Below, one piece after another: positions 19,006 to 26,476 of a stretch of 45,830 bases of DNA (positions are counted from its first letter, which is position 1; every line of letters begins with the position of its first letter). The stretch lies in the NCBI RefSeq assembly GCF_010550605.1, contig NZ_JAAGNI010000107.1, forward strand, positions 1-45,830, in the 5' to 3' direction. The stretch comes from Streptomyces sp. SID9727 (GTDB lineage Bacteria; Actinomycetota; Actinomycetes; Streptomycetales; Streptomycetaceae). The notes below the pieces were generated by a model, which worked only from the letters and a program-made list of their open reading frames with translations, searched no databases and was not told the DNA's origin. Made by a program: the position numbers and the translations under genes.

Positions 19006-19046
19006 GCTCCCGGCGGTGCGCGGCACGGGCCCGCACCGCCGGGAGC
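19006..19046. terminator. bidirectional terminator between GH2 and lacI genes
   Basis: A perfect 15-bp stem (19006-19020 with 19032-19046) between two convergent genes. Confidence 0.8.
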
Positions 19047-19064
19047 TTCCGGCTGCCCGCCCGG

Positions 19065-20069
19065 CTACCCTCCGCTGCTCTCCCGCACCACCAGCCGGTG
19101 CGGCACCACGATCCGGCGCGCCGCCAGCCCCGAGAGCCGCCCGAGCACGCGCTCGCTCAGGCACTGCACCGCCCGCTCGGCGATCTGCGCCAGGTCGGGC
19201 GAGACCGTGGTCAGCGAAGGCGTGGAGAACCGCCCGTCCTCGATGTCGTCGAAGCCCACCAGCGCCAGCTCCTCGGGCACCCGCACCCCCCGCTCGCCGG
19301 CCGCCCGCAGCGCCCCCAGGGCCAGTTCGTCGCTGAAGCAGAACACCGCGTCCGGGCGCTCCGGCAGCTCCAGCAGCTCGCGCAGCGCCCGCGCCCCCTC
19401 CTCCCGGTGCAGGTCCGCCACCTCCACCTCGGCGGCCGGGCTCAGCCCCGCCTCGGCGAGCCCCAGCCGGAAGCCCTCGGCCCGGAGCTCGGCGGTGCCG
19501 TGGCCCAGCGCGGACTGGAGGCCGATCGCGGCGATCCGCCGGCGGCCGGCCGCCACCAGATGCCGGGCCGCGTCCCGGGCCGCCGCCACGTTGTCCAGGG
19601 CCACATGGTCGATGGACCCGTGCGGATCGAGTTCGCCGAGCACGACGAGCGGCAGGCCGCCCGCGAGCGAGGCCAGTGCGGCGGGGGACGTCGACCACGG
19701 GCTGATGACCATCCCGTCCACCTGGTGCCCCTCGGAGCCGTCCAGCAGCCTCCGCTCCAGGTCCGCCCGGCCCCCGGTCCGCTCCACGAGCACCGTCCAG
19801 CCGCGCTCCTGGGCCGCGTCGATGAGCAGGCCCGTCAGCGCGCCGAAGTAGGGGGAGTGGATCTCCGGGACGGCCACCCCGATGAGCCCCGTGCGGCCCT
19901 GACGGAGGTTGCGGGCGGCGAGGTTGGGCCGGTAGCCCAGCTCCTCCACCGCGGCGAGCACCCGGGCCCGGGTGCCGGGGGCCACGGCCGCGGCGTTGCT
20001 CACCACGTTGGAGACGGTCCTGACGGACACGCCCGCGAGCGCGGCCACGTCCTTGAGTCTCGCTGCCAC
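19065..20069 (-). CDS. LacI-family transcriptional regulator
   Basis: 334 aa. The helix-turn-helix is at about residues 4-24 (RLKDVAALAGVSVRTVSNVV), then the hinge YRPNLAARNLRQGRTGLIGV and a sugar-sensing domain ending in VGFDDIEDGRF and RLVVRES. The GTG start at 20069 has an AGGAG ribosome-binding site; the open frame extends to 20174 but covers the operator. It is closely related to the LacI protein at 31482-32516. It is divergent from a phytanoyl-CoA-dioxygenase-like gene across 140 bp containing a perfect TTGCAACGTTGCAA palindrome, a standard LacI-type operator, so it probably represses itself and that gene. Similar AACGTT-centred sites upstream of GH127 and the YtfQ-like binding protein suggest a wider regulon. 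The effector is unknown. Confidence 0.9.
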   Translation of the reverse strand: MAARLKDVAALAGVSVRTVSNVVSNAAAVAPGTRARVLAAVEELGYRPNLAARNLRQGRTGLIGVAVPEIHSPYFGALTGLLIDAAQERGWTVLVERTGGRADLERRLLDGSEGHQVDGMVISPWSTSPAALASLAGGLPLVVLGELDPHGSIDHVALDNVAAARDAARHLVAAGRRRIAAIGLQSALGHGTAELRAEGFRLGLAEAGLSPAAEVEVADLHREEGARALRELLELPERPDAVFCFSDELALGALRAAGERGVRVPEELALVGFDDIEDGRFSTPSLTTVSPDLAQIAERAVQCLSERVLGRLSGLAARRIVVPHRLVVRESSGG

Positions 20070-20160
20070 GTTCGGTGCTCCTGCTCTCTGCCGGCGGGCT
20101 GTGCGCAGTGACCGTAACAGGTGGCGCGAGGTCTCCCCGTCCACACCCTTGCCACGTTGG

Positions 20161-20174
20161 TTGCAACGTTGCAA
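20161..20174. promoter_or_regulatory. TTGCAACGTTGCAA LacI-type operator
   Basis: A perfect 14-bp palindrome with a central CG, typical of LacI/GalR operators. It lies 36 bp upstream of the dioxygenase ATG and 92 bp upstream of the regulator GTG. Confidence 0.72.
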
Positions 20175-20209
20175 TATGAGGGTGCTCCGAACGAAGGAAG
20201 GACCACACC

Positions 20210-21049
20210 ATGACCGAGACCGCGACCACCACCGCCCCCTTCCCGCCCGCCGAGGACGCGGTGCGCGACCTGTACGGCCCGGGGATCACCGCCTGCCGCG
20301 GGGCGTTCGCCCCGGAGTGGGCGGACCGGATGCGCGAGGACATCGACGCGGCGTTCGCCGAGGCGCGCGGCCGGGAAGGCGGCGCGGTCGGCCGCGGCCC
20401 GCACCGCTACTACGTGGAGATCCACCCGGAGCAGCTGCGCGGCTTCGTGGACCTGGTCGACCACCCCTGGGTGCGCGCGGTGAGCGAGGCGGTGCTCGGC
20501 CCCGGCTACCGGATCGTGGAGCTGGGCTTCGACGTGCCGCTGGCCGGGGCGGTGAACCAGCCCTGGCACCGCGACTTCCCGATGCCGGAGGAGACCCGCC
20601 GCGACCGCAGGCTCACCTCGCTGGCGTTCAACCTCACCGCCGTCGACACCCGCGCGGACATGGGCCCGTTCGAGATCGCGCCCGGCACCCAGTGGGACGA
20701 CGACGCCCGCTTCGGGCACGCGATGTTCCCGCGCCGTGAGGACTACCCGCGCTACGAGGCCCTGGCCGAGCGCAAGCACCCGCAGCGCGGCGACATCTCG
20801 GCGCGCTCGGCCCTGACCATCCACCGGGGCACGGCCAACCAGTCGCAGGACCCGCGCCCGGTCCTGGTCCTCGGCGTGGACGCCCCGGGAGCGGGGAACG
20901 ACGGCCACCACGACATGGCGGTCACCCGGGGCTTCTGGGAGTCGCTGCCCGAGCGGGTCCGGGCACACCTGGGCTGCCCGGTCGTCGATGAGCTCGCGCC
21001 CATCGTGCAGAAGCACACCATCGAGGGCCTGGTCATGGGCGACGCATGA
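20210..21049 (+). CDS. phytanoyl-CoA dioxygenase (PhyH) family Fe(II)/2-oxoglutarate oxygenase
   Basis: A 279-aa cytoplasmic protein of the PhyH family. The iron-binding facial triad is visible: His120-x-Asp122 in QPWHRDFPM and His205 in LTIHRGT. Arg216 in QDPRPVLVLG is placed to bind the 2-oxoglutarate carboxylate. The enzyme is therefore likely active and hydroxylates or oxidatively cleaves a small molecule; the substrate cannot be read from the sequence. The ATG at 20210 has AAGGAAGG upstream. It is transcribed alone, directly behind a perfect LacI-type palindrome and divergent from a LacI repressor, within a block of plant-polysaccharide genes. A sugar, sugar acid or plant-derived aromatic is a plausible substrate class, by inference only. 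Confidence 0.85.
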   Translation: MTETATTTAPFPPAEDAVRDLYGPGITACRGAFAPEWADRMREDIDAAFAEARGREGGAVGRGPHRYYVEIHPEQLRGFVDLVDHPWVRAVSEAVLGPGYRIVELGFDVPLAGAVNQPWHRDFPMPEETRRDRRLTSLAFNLTAVDTRADMGPFEIAPGTQWDDDARFGHAMFPRREDYPRYEALAERKHPQRGDISARSALTIHRGTANQSQDPRPVLVLGVDAPGAGNDGHHDMAVTRGFWESLPERVRAHLGCPVVDELAPIVQKHTIEGLVMGDA

Positions 21050-21053
21050 CGAA

Positions 21054-21088
21054 ACCGGGGTCCGGCGGCCAGGCCGCCGGACCCCGGT
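21054..21088. terminator. bidirectional terminator, PhyH / GH2-AbfB
   Basis: Perfectly complementary 17-bp arms (21054-21070 and 21072-21088) start 4 bp after the PhyH stop. With a realistic loop, about 14 bp pair. It lies between convergent genes. Confidence 0.85.
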
Positions 21089-21100
21089 ACTCAGCTCATC

Positions 21101-23446
21101 TCAGGGGGCCCAGGGCGCCTCCACCGCCCAGGTGGTGTCCTCGGTGAAGGTGGCCGGGTTGTCCCAGTCGTGCCCGCCGCCCGGGGTGGCCAGCCATACC
21201 TCCGAGTTGATGTGCCGCAGATAGCTGCCCGGCAGGTTCGCGCTGGTCAGCCGCACACCGCCGGAGCCGGCGACCGCACACCAGGTGGCGTCCGCCCTGT
21301 AGAGCGCGGAGCCGTCGTTCGCCTCGCGGCGGACCCGGAAGTCCCGGTGGCGCAGATACTCGCCCGGGTAGTTGCGCGACTCGAACGAGTAGCAGTTGCC
21401 GTTCGCCAGGCCCGGCACGATCTTCCAGGTGGCGTCGTTCTTCAGCAGCGCGCCGCTGTTGCCGTCGACCACCTCGGTGAAGGCCAGCGAGTCCTGGTGG
21501 CGCAGATACTTGTTGGTGTACCCGGGCGTGGTGACCCGCAGGGACGTGTAGCCCCCGGTGGGCAGGGTCACCGGCGGGGCCGGGTTCTTCGAGGCGTTGA
21601 TGAGGGCCTGGTTCGCGGCCCGCACCCGGGCCGTGTCCACCTTGACGACCTGGCGGTCGTAGGTGAGCAGCCCGTTGGCCTCGTTCTCCACATCGGTGAT
21701 CTCGGTGTACACCGAGGCGGAGAGCCCTGCGGGGAGCTGGCCGATGCGGATGCCGTCGATCAGCCCGGTGAACCGGTTGTTCAGCGCGGCGATGCTGGGC
21801 TGGTCCTCGTAACTGAAGCCGCCGCCGGGAAACCACTCGTGCCCGGGGACCTTGTACCCCAGCCCGCCGAACTCGCCGAGGACGGCCGCCCGGGTCGCGG
21901 TCGGCGCGGTGTTGCCCGGGCCGACGTAGATGTGGTTGTCCACGACGTCACCGTTGCCGCCGTCCACCGAGCCGCAGCAGTTGACCCCGCTCATGTTGTC
22001 GACCAGCCGGGTCGGGTCGTACGCCTTGACCTCGTTCGCGATCCTGGCCTGGTCGTACTGCCCCCAGCCCTCGTTCTGGTCCACCCACATCACCAGCGAC
22101 GGAGAGCTGCGGTGCTGGTCGATGATCGCGTGGAACTCGGCCTCCCACTGGGTGCGGGCCGCCGCACTCGGGGACTTGCCGGTGTCCATGGCCGGCATGT
22201 CCTGCCAGACCAGGAGGCCCAGCTTGTCCGCCCAGTAGAACCAGCGCTGCGGTTCGACCTTGATGTGCTTGCGGACCATGTTGAACCCGAGGTCCTTGTG
22301 GGCCTGGAGGTCCGACTTCAGGGCGGCGTCGGTCGGCGCGGTGTAGATGCCGTCCGGCCAGTAGCCCTGGTCCAGGGTGCCCGTCTGGAAGACGAACGTG
22401 CCGTTCAGCACCGGCCGCAGGACGTTGTCGACCTTCGCGATCGCGATCGAGCGCATCCCGGTGTAGCTGCCGACCGAGTCCGTCACCGCCGTACCGTCGA
22501 GCAGTTCCGCCCTGACGTCGTAGAGGAACGGGTCGTCCGGAGTCCACAGACGCGTGTTCGGCACCGGTACGGAGACCGTGGAGCCGACCGGACCCGTGGC
22601 CGAGCCGACCACCGCGCCGCCGCTGGACACGGTGACCCTGGTCGTACGCCCGGAGGCGGAGGCGGCCTGCACCTTGACCCGCAGGGTGCTGTCGCCCAGG
22701 CTCGGCGTCATGTCCAGCCGGGTGATGTGCGCGGCGGCGACCGGTTCCAGCCACACCGTCTGCCAGATGCCGGAGGCGGCGGTGTAGAAGATCCCGCCCC
22801 CGCTGTGCGGCCGCACATCATTGATGCGCTGCTTGCCGACCGCCTGGCCGCCGGTCTGCGTCGGGTCGTAGACGGACACCACGATCGTGTTCGTACCGCC
22901 GTTCAGCTGCGGCGTGATGTCGTACGAGAACGAGTCGTAGCCGCCCTTGTGCGCGCCCACCTGGGTGCCGTTGACCCAGACCGTGGTCTGCCAGTCGGAC
23001 GCGCCGAAGTTGAGCACGGTCCGGCGGCCGTTCCAGTTCGTCGGGACGGTGAAGGTGCGCTTGTACCAGAGCTTGTCGTTCTCGGTGATCCTGCGCTGGA
23101 TGCCGGAGAGCGCGGACTCGGCGACGAACGGCACCCGGATCTGCTCCGGCCACGAGGACGGCTGCCCGGCGTCCCGGCCGGTCACCGCGAAGTCCCAGAT
23201 CCCGTTGAGGTTGGCCCAGTCGGACCGGGTCAGCTGCGGGCGCGGGTACTCCGGCAGCGGCTTGTCGACCGGGACCTGACTGGTCCAGGGCGTCGTCATC
23301 GGCGGCGTCTTGGGCGACCAGGACGCGGCACCGGCCGGCGAGGCGCCGACCCCGACCAGCGCGGAGGACACCAGCGCCAGCAGGCCGGTCGTCGCGATCG
23401 CCCGTCTCCACCACGGCCTCCGGCCGGGCACACGTAAACGGCTCAC
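21101..23446 (-). CDS. secreted GH2 glycosidase with AbfB (CBM42) domain
   Basis: A 781-aa extracellular enzyme: a signal peptide with an Arg-rich N-terminus (about 1-41, ending in SPAGA), GH2 sugar-binding domain (about 55-215), Ig-like domain, TIM barrel, and a C-terminal AbfB domain (about 625-780). The AbfB repeats are marked by KYLRHQD, EYLRHRD and SYLRHIN. AbfB/CBM42 binds arabinofuranose side chains. Catalytic Glu459 (DQNEGWG) and Glu525 (VLGEFGG) are in place. The GTG at 23446 has AAGGAG eight bases upstream. The reading frame stays open far upstream through the GH127 gene, but that is a shadow frame. It follows GH127 by 74 bp on the same strand, so both act as an operon on arabinose-containing polymers. 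Confidence 0.88.
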   Translation of the reverse strand: MSRLRVPGRRPWWRRAIATTGLLALVSSALVGVGASPAGAASWSPKTPPMTTPWTSQVPVDKPLPEYPRPQLTRSDWANLNGIWDFAVTGRDAGQPSSWPEQIRVPFVAESALSGIQRRITENDKLWYKRTFTVPTNWNGRRTVLNFGASDWQTTVWVNGTQVGAHKGGYDSFSYDITPQLNGGTNTIVVSVYDPTQTGGQAVGKQRINDVRPHSGGGIFYTAASGIWQTVWLEPVAAAHITRLDMTPSLGDSTLRVKVQAASASGRTTRVTVSSGGAVVGSATGPVGSTVSVPVPNTRLWTPDDPFLYDVRAELLDGTAVTDSVGSYTGMRSIAIAKVDNVLRPVLNGTFVFQTGTLDQGYWPDGIYTAPTDAALKSDLQAHKDLGFNMVRKHIKVEPQRWFYWADKLGLLVWQDMPAMDTGKSPSAAARTQWEAEFHAIIDQHRSSPSLVMWVDQNEGWGQYDQARIANEVKAYDPTRLVDNMSGVNCCGSVDGGNGDVVDNHIYVGPGNTAPTATRAAVLGEFGGLGYKVPGHEWFPGGGFSYEDQPSIAALNNRFTGLIDGIRIGQLPAGLSASVYTEITDVENEANGLLTYDRQVVKVDTARVRAANQALINASKNPAPPVTLPTGGYTSLRVTTPGYTNKYLRHQDSLAFTEVVDGNSGALLKNDATWKIVPGLANGNCYSFESRNYPGEYLRHRDFRVRREANDGSALYRADATWCAVAGSGGVRLTSANLPGSYLRHINSEVWLATPGGGHDWDNPATFTEDTTWAVEAPWAP

Positions 23447-23520
23447 AGGTTCGTCTCCTTGATTCGGTTCGGCCCCCGGGGACGGGAGCGGTATGGGGGG
23501 AGTGCGCGGAGCGCCCGGAA

Positions 23521-23943
23521 TCAGACGAGCTGCCAGAGGTGGTCGTCGGTGCCGTTGTCGTCGAACTGGACGACATGGGCGCTGTCGGCCGTGGACATGT
23601 TGTCGACGCCGAGGACCTTGCCGGAGTGGCGGTTGCGGATGCGGTACCAGCCGTCGCCGTCCGGGACGAGCTGCCAGAGGTGGTCGTCGGTGCCGTTGTC
23701 GTCGAACTGGACGACGTGCGCGCTGTCGTCCATCGACATGGTGTCGACGCCGAGCACCTTGCCGGAGTGGCGGTTGCGGACGCGGTACCAGCCGTCCCCT
23801 TCCGCGACCAGCCGCCAGTCGTGGTCGTCGGTGCCCGTGTCCCCGAACTGCACCACGTGCGCGCTGTTGGCGGTGGACATGACGTCCACGCCGAGGACCT
23901 TGCCGGAGTGCCGGTTGCGGATGCGGTACCAGCGGTCCGCGAG
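23521..23943 (-). repeat. three in-frame 141-bp tandem repeats encoding ricin-like modules
   Basis: The 3' end of the GH127 gene repeats with a 141-bp period; equivalent points are at 23531, 23672 and 23813. Copies nearest the stop codon encode modules identical at about 38 of 42 residues; the third is more diverged. This indicates recent internal duplication of the binding module. Confidence 0.85.
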
Positions 23944-25965
23944 CCACGGTTCCGCGTCCGGGGCGGCGGTCGGGAACGAGGTGACGCGCAGCCGTGCCGC
24001 TCCCATCGGGATGAGGGTGACCTCCTCCACCGGCTCGGTGCTGCGGGCCGGCGAGTCCTGGAGCGGGGCCACCACGTGCTCGTGGTCGGCCGTCCACTCC
24101 GGGATGCGGCGCGCCTTCGCGGTGATGGACAGCGGGGTCCCGTCGAGCGTGAAGGGGTTGCCGCCCTTCACCCCGCGGGCGGTGTGGTGGCGCAGGGAGG
24201 CGGCGGGCTTCTTCGCGTCCAGGACGAGCCCGTAGTTCCACGGGCCCGTCGCGTGGACCGCGTACTCGGGGAACTGCTCGCTGCCGCCGATGCGCTCGTA
24301 CGTCTCGCCGATGCGCAGCGAGTACGTGAGCGGGCCGCGGTCCACGCTGACGGAGCCGTGGTTGTGTGCCCAGGTGCGTACGGTGGTGCGCTGCGGGAAA
24401 CGCAGGGCGACCCGGTCCCCGTCGGCCCAGGTGCGGTCGATCCGGGTGAAGGCGGGGCCGGCCGGGGCGTCCACGCGCCGCCCGTTCACCGTGATCTCGG
24501 GGGCGTCGCACCAGGCGGGCACGCGCAGCACCAGCGGGAAGGCCAGCCGCCTCGGGGCCTTGAGGGTGAGGGTGACGGTCTCCTTGAAGGGGTAGTCCGT
24601 CTCCTCGGTGAACGTGACCTCGGTGCCGTCGGCGACCTTGGCCGTCACCGTGCAGGCGGCGTACATCGCGGCGGCCAGCCCACCGTCGGGAGTGGCGAGC
24701 CACAGCTCCTCGGTGAAGTACGGCCAGCCCATGCCGTAGTTGTGCGGACAGCAGCGGTACTGGTCGACGCCGGGCAGGAACGCCTGCATGGCGAACCCGT
24801 TCTGGAACTGGCGCTCCGACTTGGGCACGTTGTCCAGGTCGACGCTGTTGGCGCTGGTGATGTAGTGGACCGCCTTCCCCGACGGGTCGAGGGAGGCGGG
24901 CAGCGAGTTGAACGCCAGCTCCTCGCAGCGGTCGGCCCACAGCGGGTCGCCGGTGATCCGGGTCAGCAGCTGGTGGCTGGCCATGAACTCCACGATCCCG
25001 CAGGTCTCGAAGCCCTGCCGGGGGTCGCCGTGCCCGGGCCGCGCGTTCTCGTCCCCGGCGAAGCCGCCGCCGGGGAACTGCCCGTACGGGTCCATGGCCT
25101 TGCCGTACGTCCCGTACGTGTCCCGGGTGTCCTGGGCCGAGCCGCTGCGCAGCGCGTACTGGGCGGGCTCGCGGAAGCCCTGGGCGATGTTCACGTTGTG
25201 CGGGTTGACCAGGTTGTCGCCCCAGTCGGCACCGTACGCGTGGATCTTGTCGGCGAGGTCCAGGAGGAAGGTGTCGCCGGTGCGGTTGAACAGCCAGAAG
25301 ACGCTGTCCAGGCCGTCGCCCCAGCGCAGGGCGATCCAGCTGGTGTCGAAGGCGCCCGGGCCCTGGGCGTTCATGTAGCGGAAGAACCGGCTCAGGAAGG
25401 GGATGATCCGGGCGTCCCCGGTGTACTCCTGCCAGGAACGCAGGGCCTGCACCAGCGGCAGGAACGGCCAGAAGTCCGGGCCGCCGTTGAGCGAGGTGCG
25501 CAGTGCCTTCGGGCCGAAGAACCCGTCGGACTGCTGGGTGGCGAGGATCGCGTCGAACCAGCGGCGCACCGCCGCGAGCGCCTTCGCGTCGCCCGTGACG
25601 ATCGCCAGGTCGGTGTAGCCGCGCAGCCAGTACGGGACCTCCTCCCAGCCGCCGAGTTCGGGGCGGACCCAGCCGGTGGCCGTGAAGTCGAGGAAGTGCG
25701 AGAACTCCTCGTACCGGCCGCACAGCCCGTCCAGCTGGAGCTTCAGCTGTCCGGCGAGCCAGCCGCGCGCGGTGACCTGGCCGGGCGGGAGTCTCAGGAA
25801 GGCGGTGGGGTGCAGGGGTGCGGCGTTGGGGGAGTAGTGGCCGCCGTGCGCGGGCCGCGCGCGGTGCTCGGCGGCGGTCGCGGTGGCCGACCAGCGGCCG
25901 GCGGCCGTGGTGGCGGCGACGGTGGCGAGGGCGCCGGTCATGAGCTGTCTGCGGTTCAGGGGCAT
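23521..25965 (-). CDS. GH127-type beta-L-arabinofuranosidase with ricin-like C-terminal repeats, Tat-exported
   Basis: 814 aa. The N-terminus RRQLMTGALATVAA is a twin-arginine signal. The central domain matches GH127 (HypBA1-like): Glu320 and Cys322 in FETCG and the Cys405-Cys406 pair in YRCCPHNYG correspond to the zinc-bound Glu/Cys/Cys/Cys set in which one Cys is the nucleophile. HypBA1-type enzymes release beta-L-arabinofuranose from plant hydroxyproline-rich glycoproteins; other GH127/146 members act on different furanosides, so the linkage is not certain. The C-terminus holds three 47-residue repeats of ricin-B-lectin type (WYRIRNRHSGKVLGVD), probably a carbohydrate-binding module. The ATG at 25965 has AGGAG upstream. 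It lies upstream of the GH2-AbfB gene and divergent from the furanose transporter. Confidence 0.88.
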   Translation of the reverse strand: MPLNRRQLMTGALATVAATTAAGRWSATATAAEHRARPAHGGHYSPNAAPLHPTAFLRLPPGQVTARGWLAGQLKLQLDGLCGRYEEFSHFLDFTATGWVRPELGGWEEVPYWLRGYTDLAIVTGDAKALAAVRRWFDAILATQQSDGFFGPKALRTSLNGGPDFWPFLPLVQALRSWQEYTGDARIIPFLSRFFRYMNAQGPGAFDTSWIALRWGDGLDSVFWLFNRTGDTFLLDLADKIHAYGADWGDNLVNPHNVNIAQGFREPAQYALRSGSAQDTRDTYGTYGKAMDPYGQFPGGGFAGDENARPGHGDPRQGFETCGIVEFMASHQLLTRITGDPLWADRCEELAFNSLPASLDPSGKAVHYITSANSVDLDNVPKSERQFQNGFAMQAFLPGVDQYRCCPHNYGMGWPYFTEELWLATPDGGLAAAMYAACTVTAKVADGTEVTFTEETDYPFKETVTLTLKAPRRLAFPLVLRVPAWCDAPEITVNGRRVDAPAGPAFTRIDRTWADGDRVALRFPQRTTVRTWAHNHGSVSVDRGPLTYSLRIGETYERIGGSEQFPEYAVHATGPWNYGLVLDAKKPAASLRHHTARGVKGGNPFTLDGTPLSITAKARRIPEWTADHEHVVAPLQDSPARSTEPVEEVTLIPMGAARLRVTSFPTAAPDAEPWLADRWYRIRNRHSGKVLGVDVMSTANSAHVVQFGDTGTDDHDWRLVAEGDGWYRVRNRHSGKVLGVDTMSMDDSAHVVQFDDNGTDDHLWQLVPDGDGWYRIRNRHSGKVLGVDNMSTADSAHVVQFDDNGTDDHLWQLV

Positions 25966-26113
25966 GGGAGAGGGCTCCTGCTCTGCCGGACACGGGACTC
26001 CGGCTCAAGGAATGCGCATGACAAGAGGGGGGATGCGGCGATGGCGGTGCGGTCCGGACGCGGGCATGACGAAGAGCGCCGTCACGATCCGGGCGGAGGG
26101 TGCGGTGCCTCTT

Positions 26114-26127
26114 CTGCAACGTTGGAA
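26114..26127. promoter_or_regulatory. AACGTT-centred LacI-type site (CTGCAACGTTGGAA)
   Basis: An imperfect palindrome with the same core and left arm as TTGCAACGTTGCAA at 20161. It lies 149 bp upstream of the GH127 start, so it is a likely operator for the minus-strand glycosidase operon. Confidence 0.55.
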
Positions 26128-26258
26128 AACAGGGTTCCGGCGGTATGACAGCACGCCGTCGGGCGGCTGTCCAGGGGTGCGGCGGCATCTCCCCCGACGG
26201 GCGCCGAAACCGGGTGAGGTCCCTCCCGACACATTTTGGAAACGCATCGACAACGCTC

Positions 26259-26288
26259 TTGCCGCCCGCGCCGCGCCGCCTATATAAC
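26259..26288 (+). promoter_or_regulatory. putative promoter of furanose transporter operon
   Basis: TTGCCG at 26259-26264 and TATAAC at 26283-26288 are separated by 18 bp. The AACGTT-type operator at 26282-26295 overlaps the -10, a classical repression arrangement. Confidence 0.5.
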
Positions 26289-26295
26289 GTTGTAA
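26282..26295. promoter_or_regulatory. AACGTT-centred LacI-type site (ATATAACGTTGTAA)
   Basis: A near-palindrome centred on CG at 26288/26289, overlapping the predicted -10 box of the transporter operon. It shares the AACGTT core with the sites at 20161 and 26114. A LacI protein encoded at 19065 or 31482 is the likely ligand. Confidence 0.58.
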
Positions 26296-26476
26296 ACCGA
26301 GCCGCCGAGAGGCCGCGCAGGCTCTCACGACCGCAGTTTGTGCAGCTAGGGACCGTCTCCTAGCGGGGCCGTGAGTGCAATGCCATCAGCCGCCGCGCAG
26401 CGGCCGATGCGTCGTCCAGCCATGACCGACCGCACGTCTTCCGGCGTGCCGTCATCCCGCCAAGGAGCCCCCGCGC

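Larger units (their letters stand above)
25966..26476. other. 511-bp divergent regulatory region, GH127 / furanose transporter
   Basis: No supported gene is present; the open frames here lack ribosome-binding sites and codon bias. The stretch carries two AACGTT-centred LacI-type sites and at least one sigma-70-like promoter, listed separately. The untranslated leader before the binding-protein gene is long, about 180 nt from the predicted start of transcription. I see no riboswitch I can name. Confidence 0.6.

Noticed and set aside
14171..19036. A 1621-codon open frame on the minus strand
   Set aside because: It is antisense to the OYE and GH2 genes and has no family words or ribosome-binding site; such long shadow frames are expected at this GC content.
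23447..26188. Apparent 1695-aa fusion protein upstream of the GH2-AbfB gene
   Set aside because: The GH2 frame merely stays open through the GH127 gene in a different phase. The GH2 signal peptide and AAGGAG site at 23446-23460 mark the true start.
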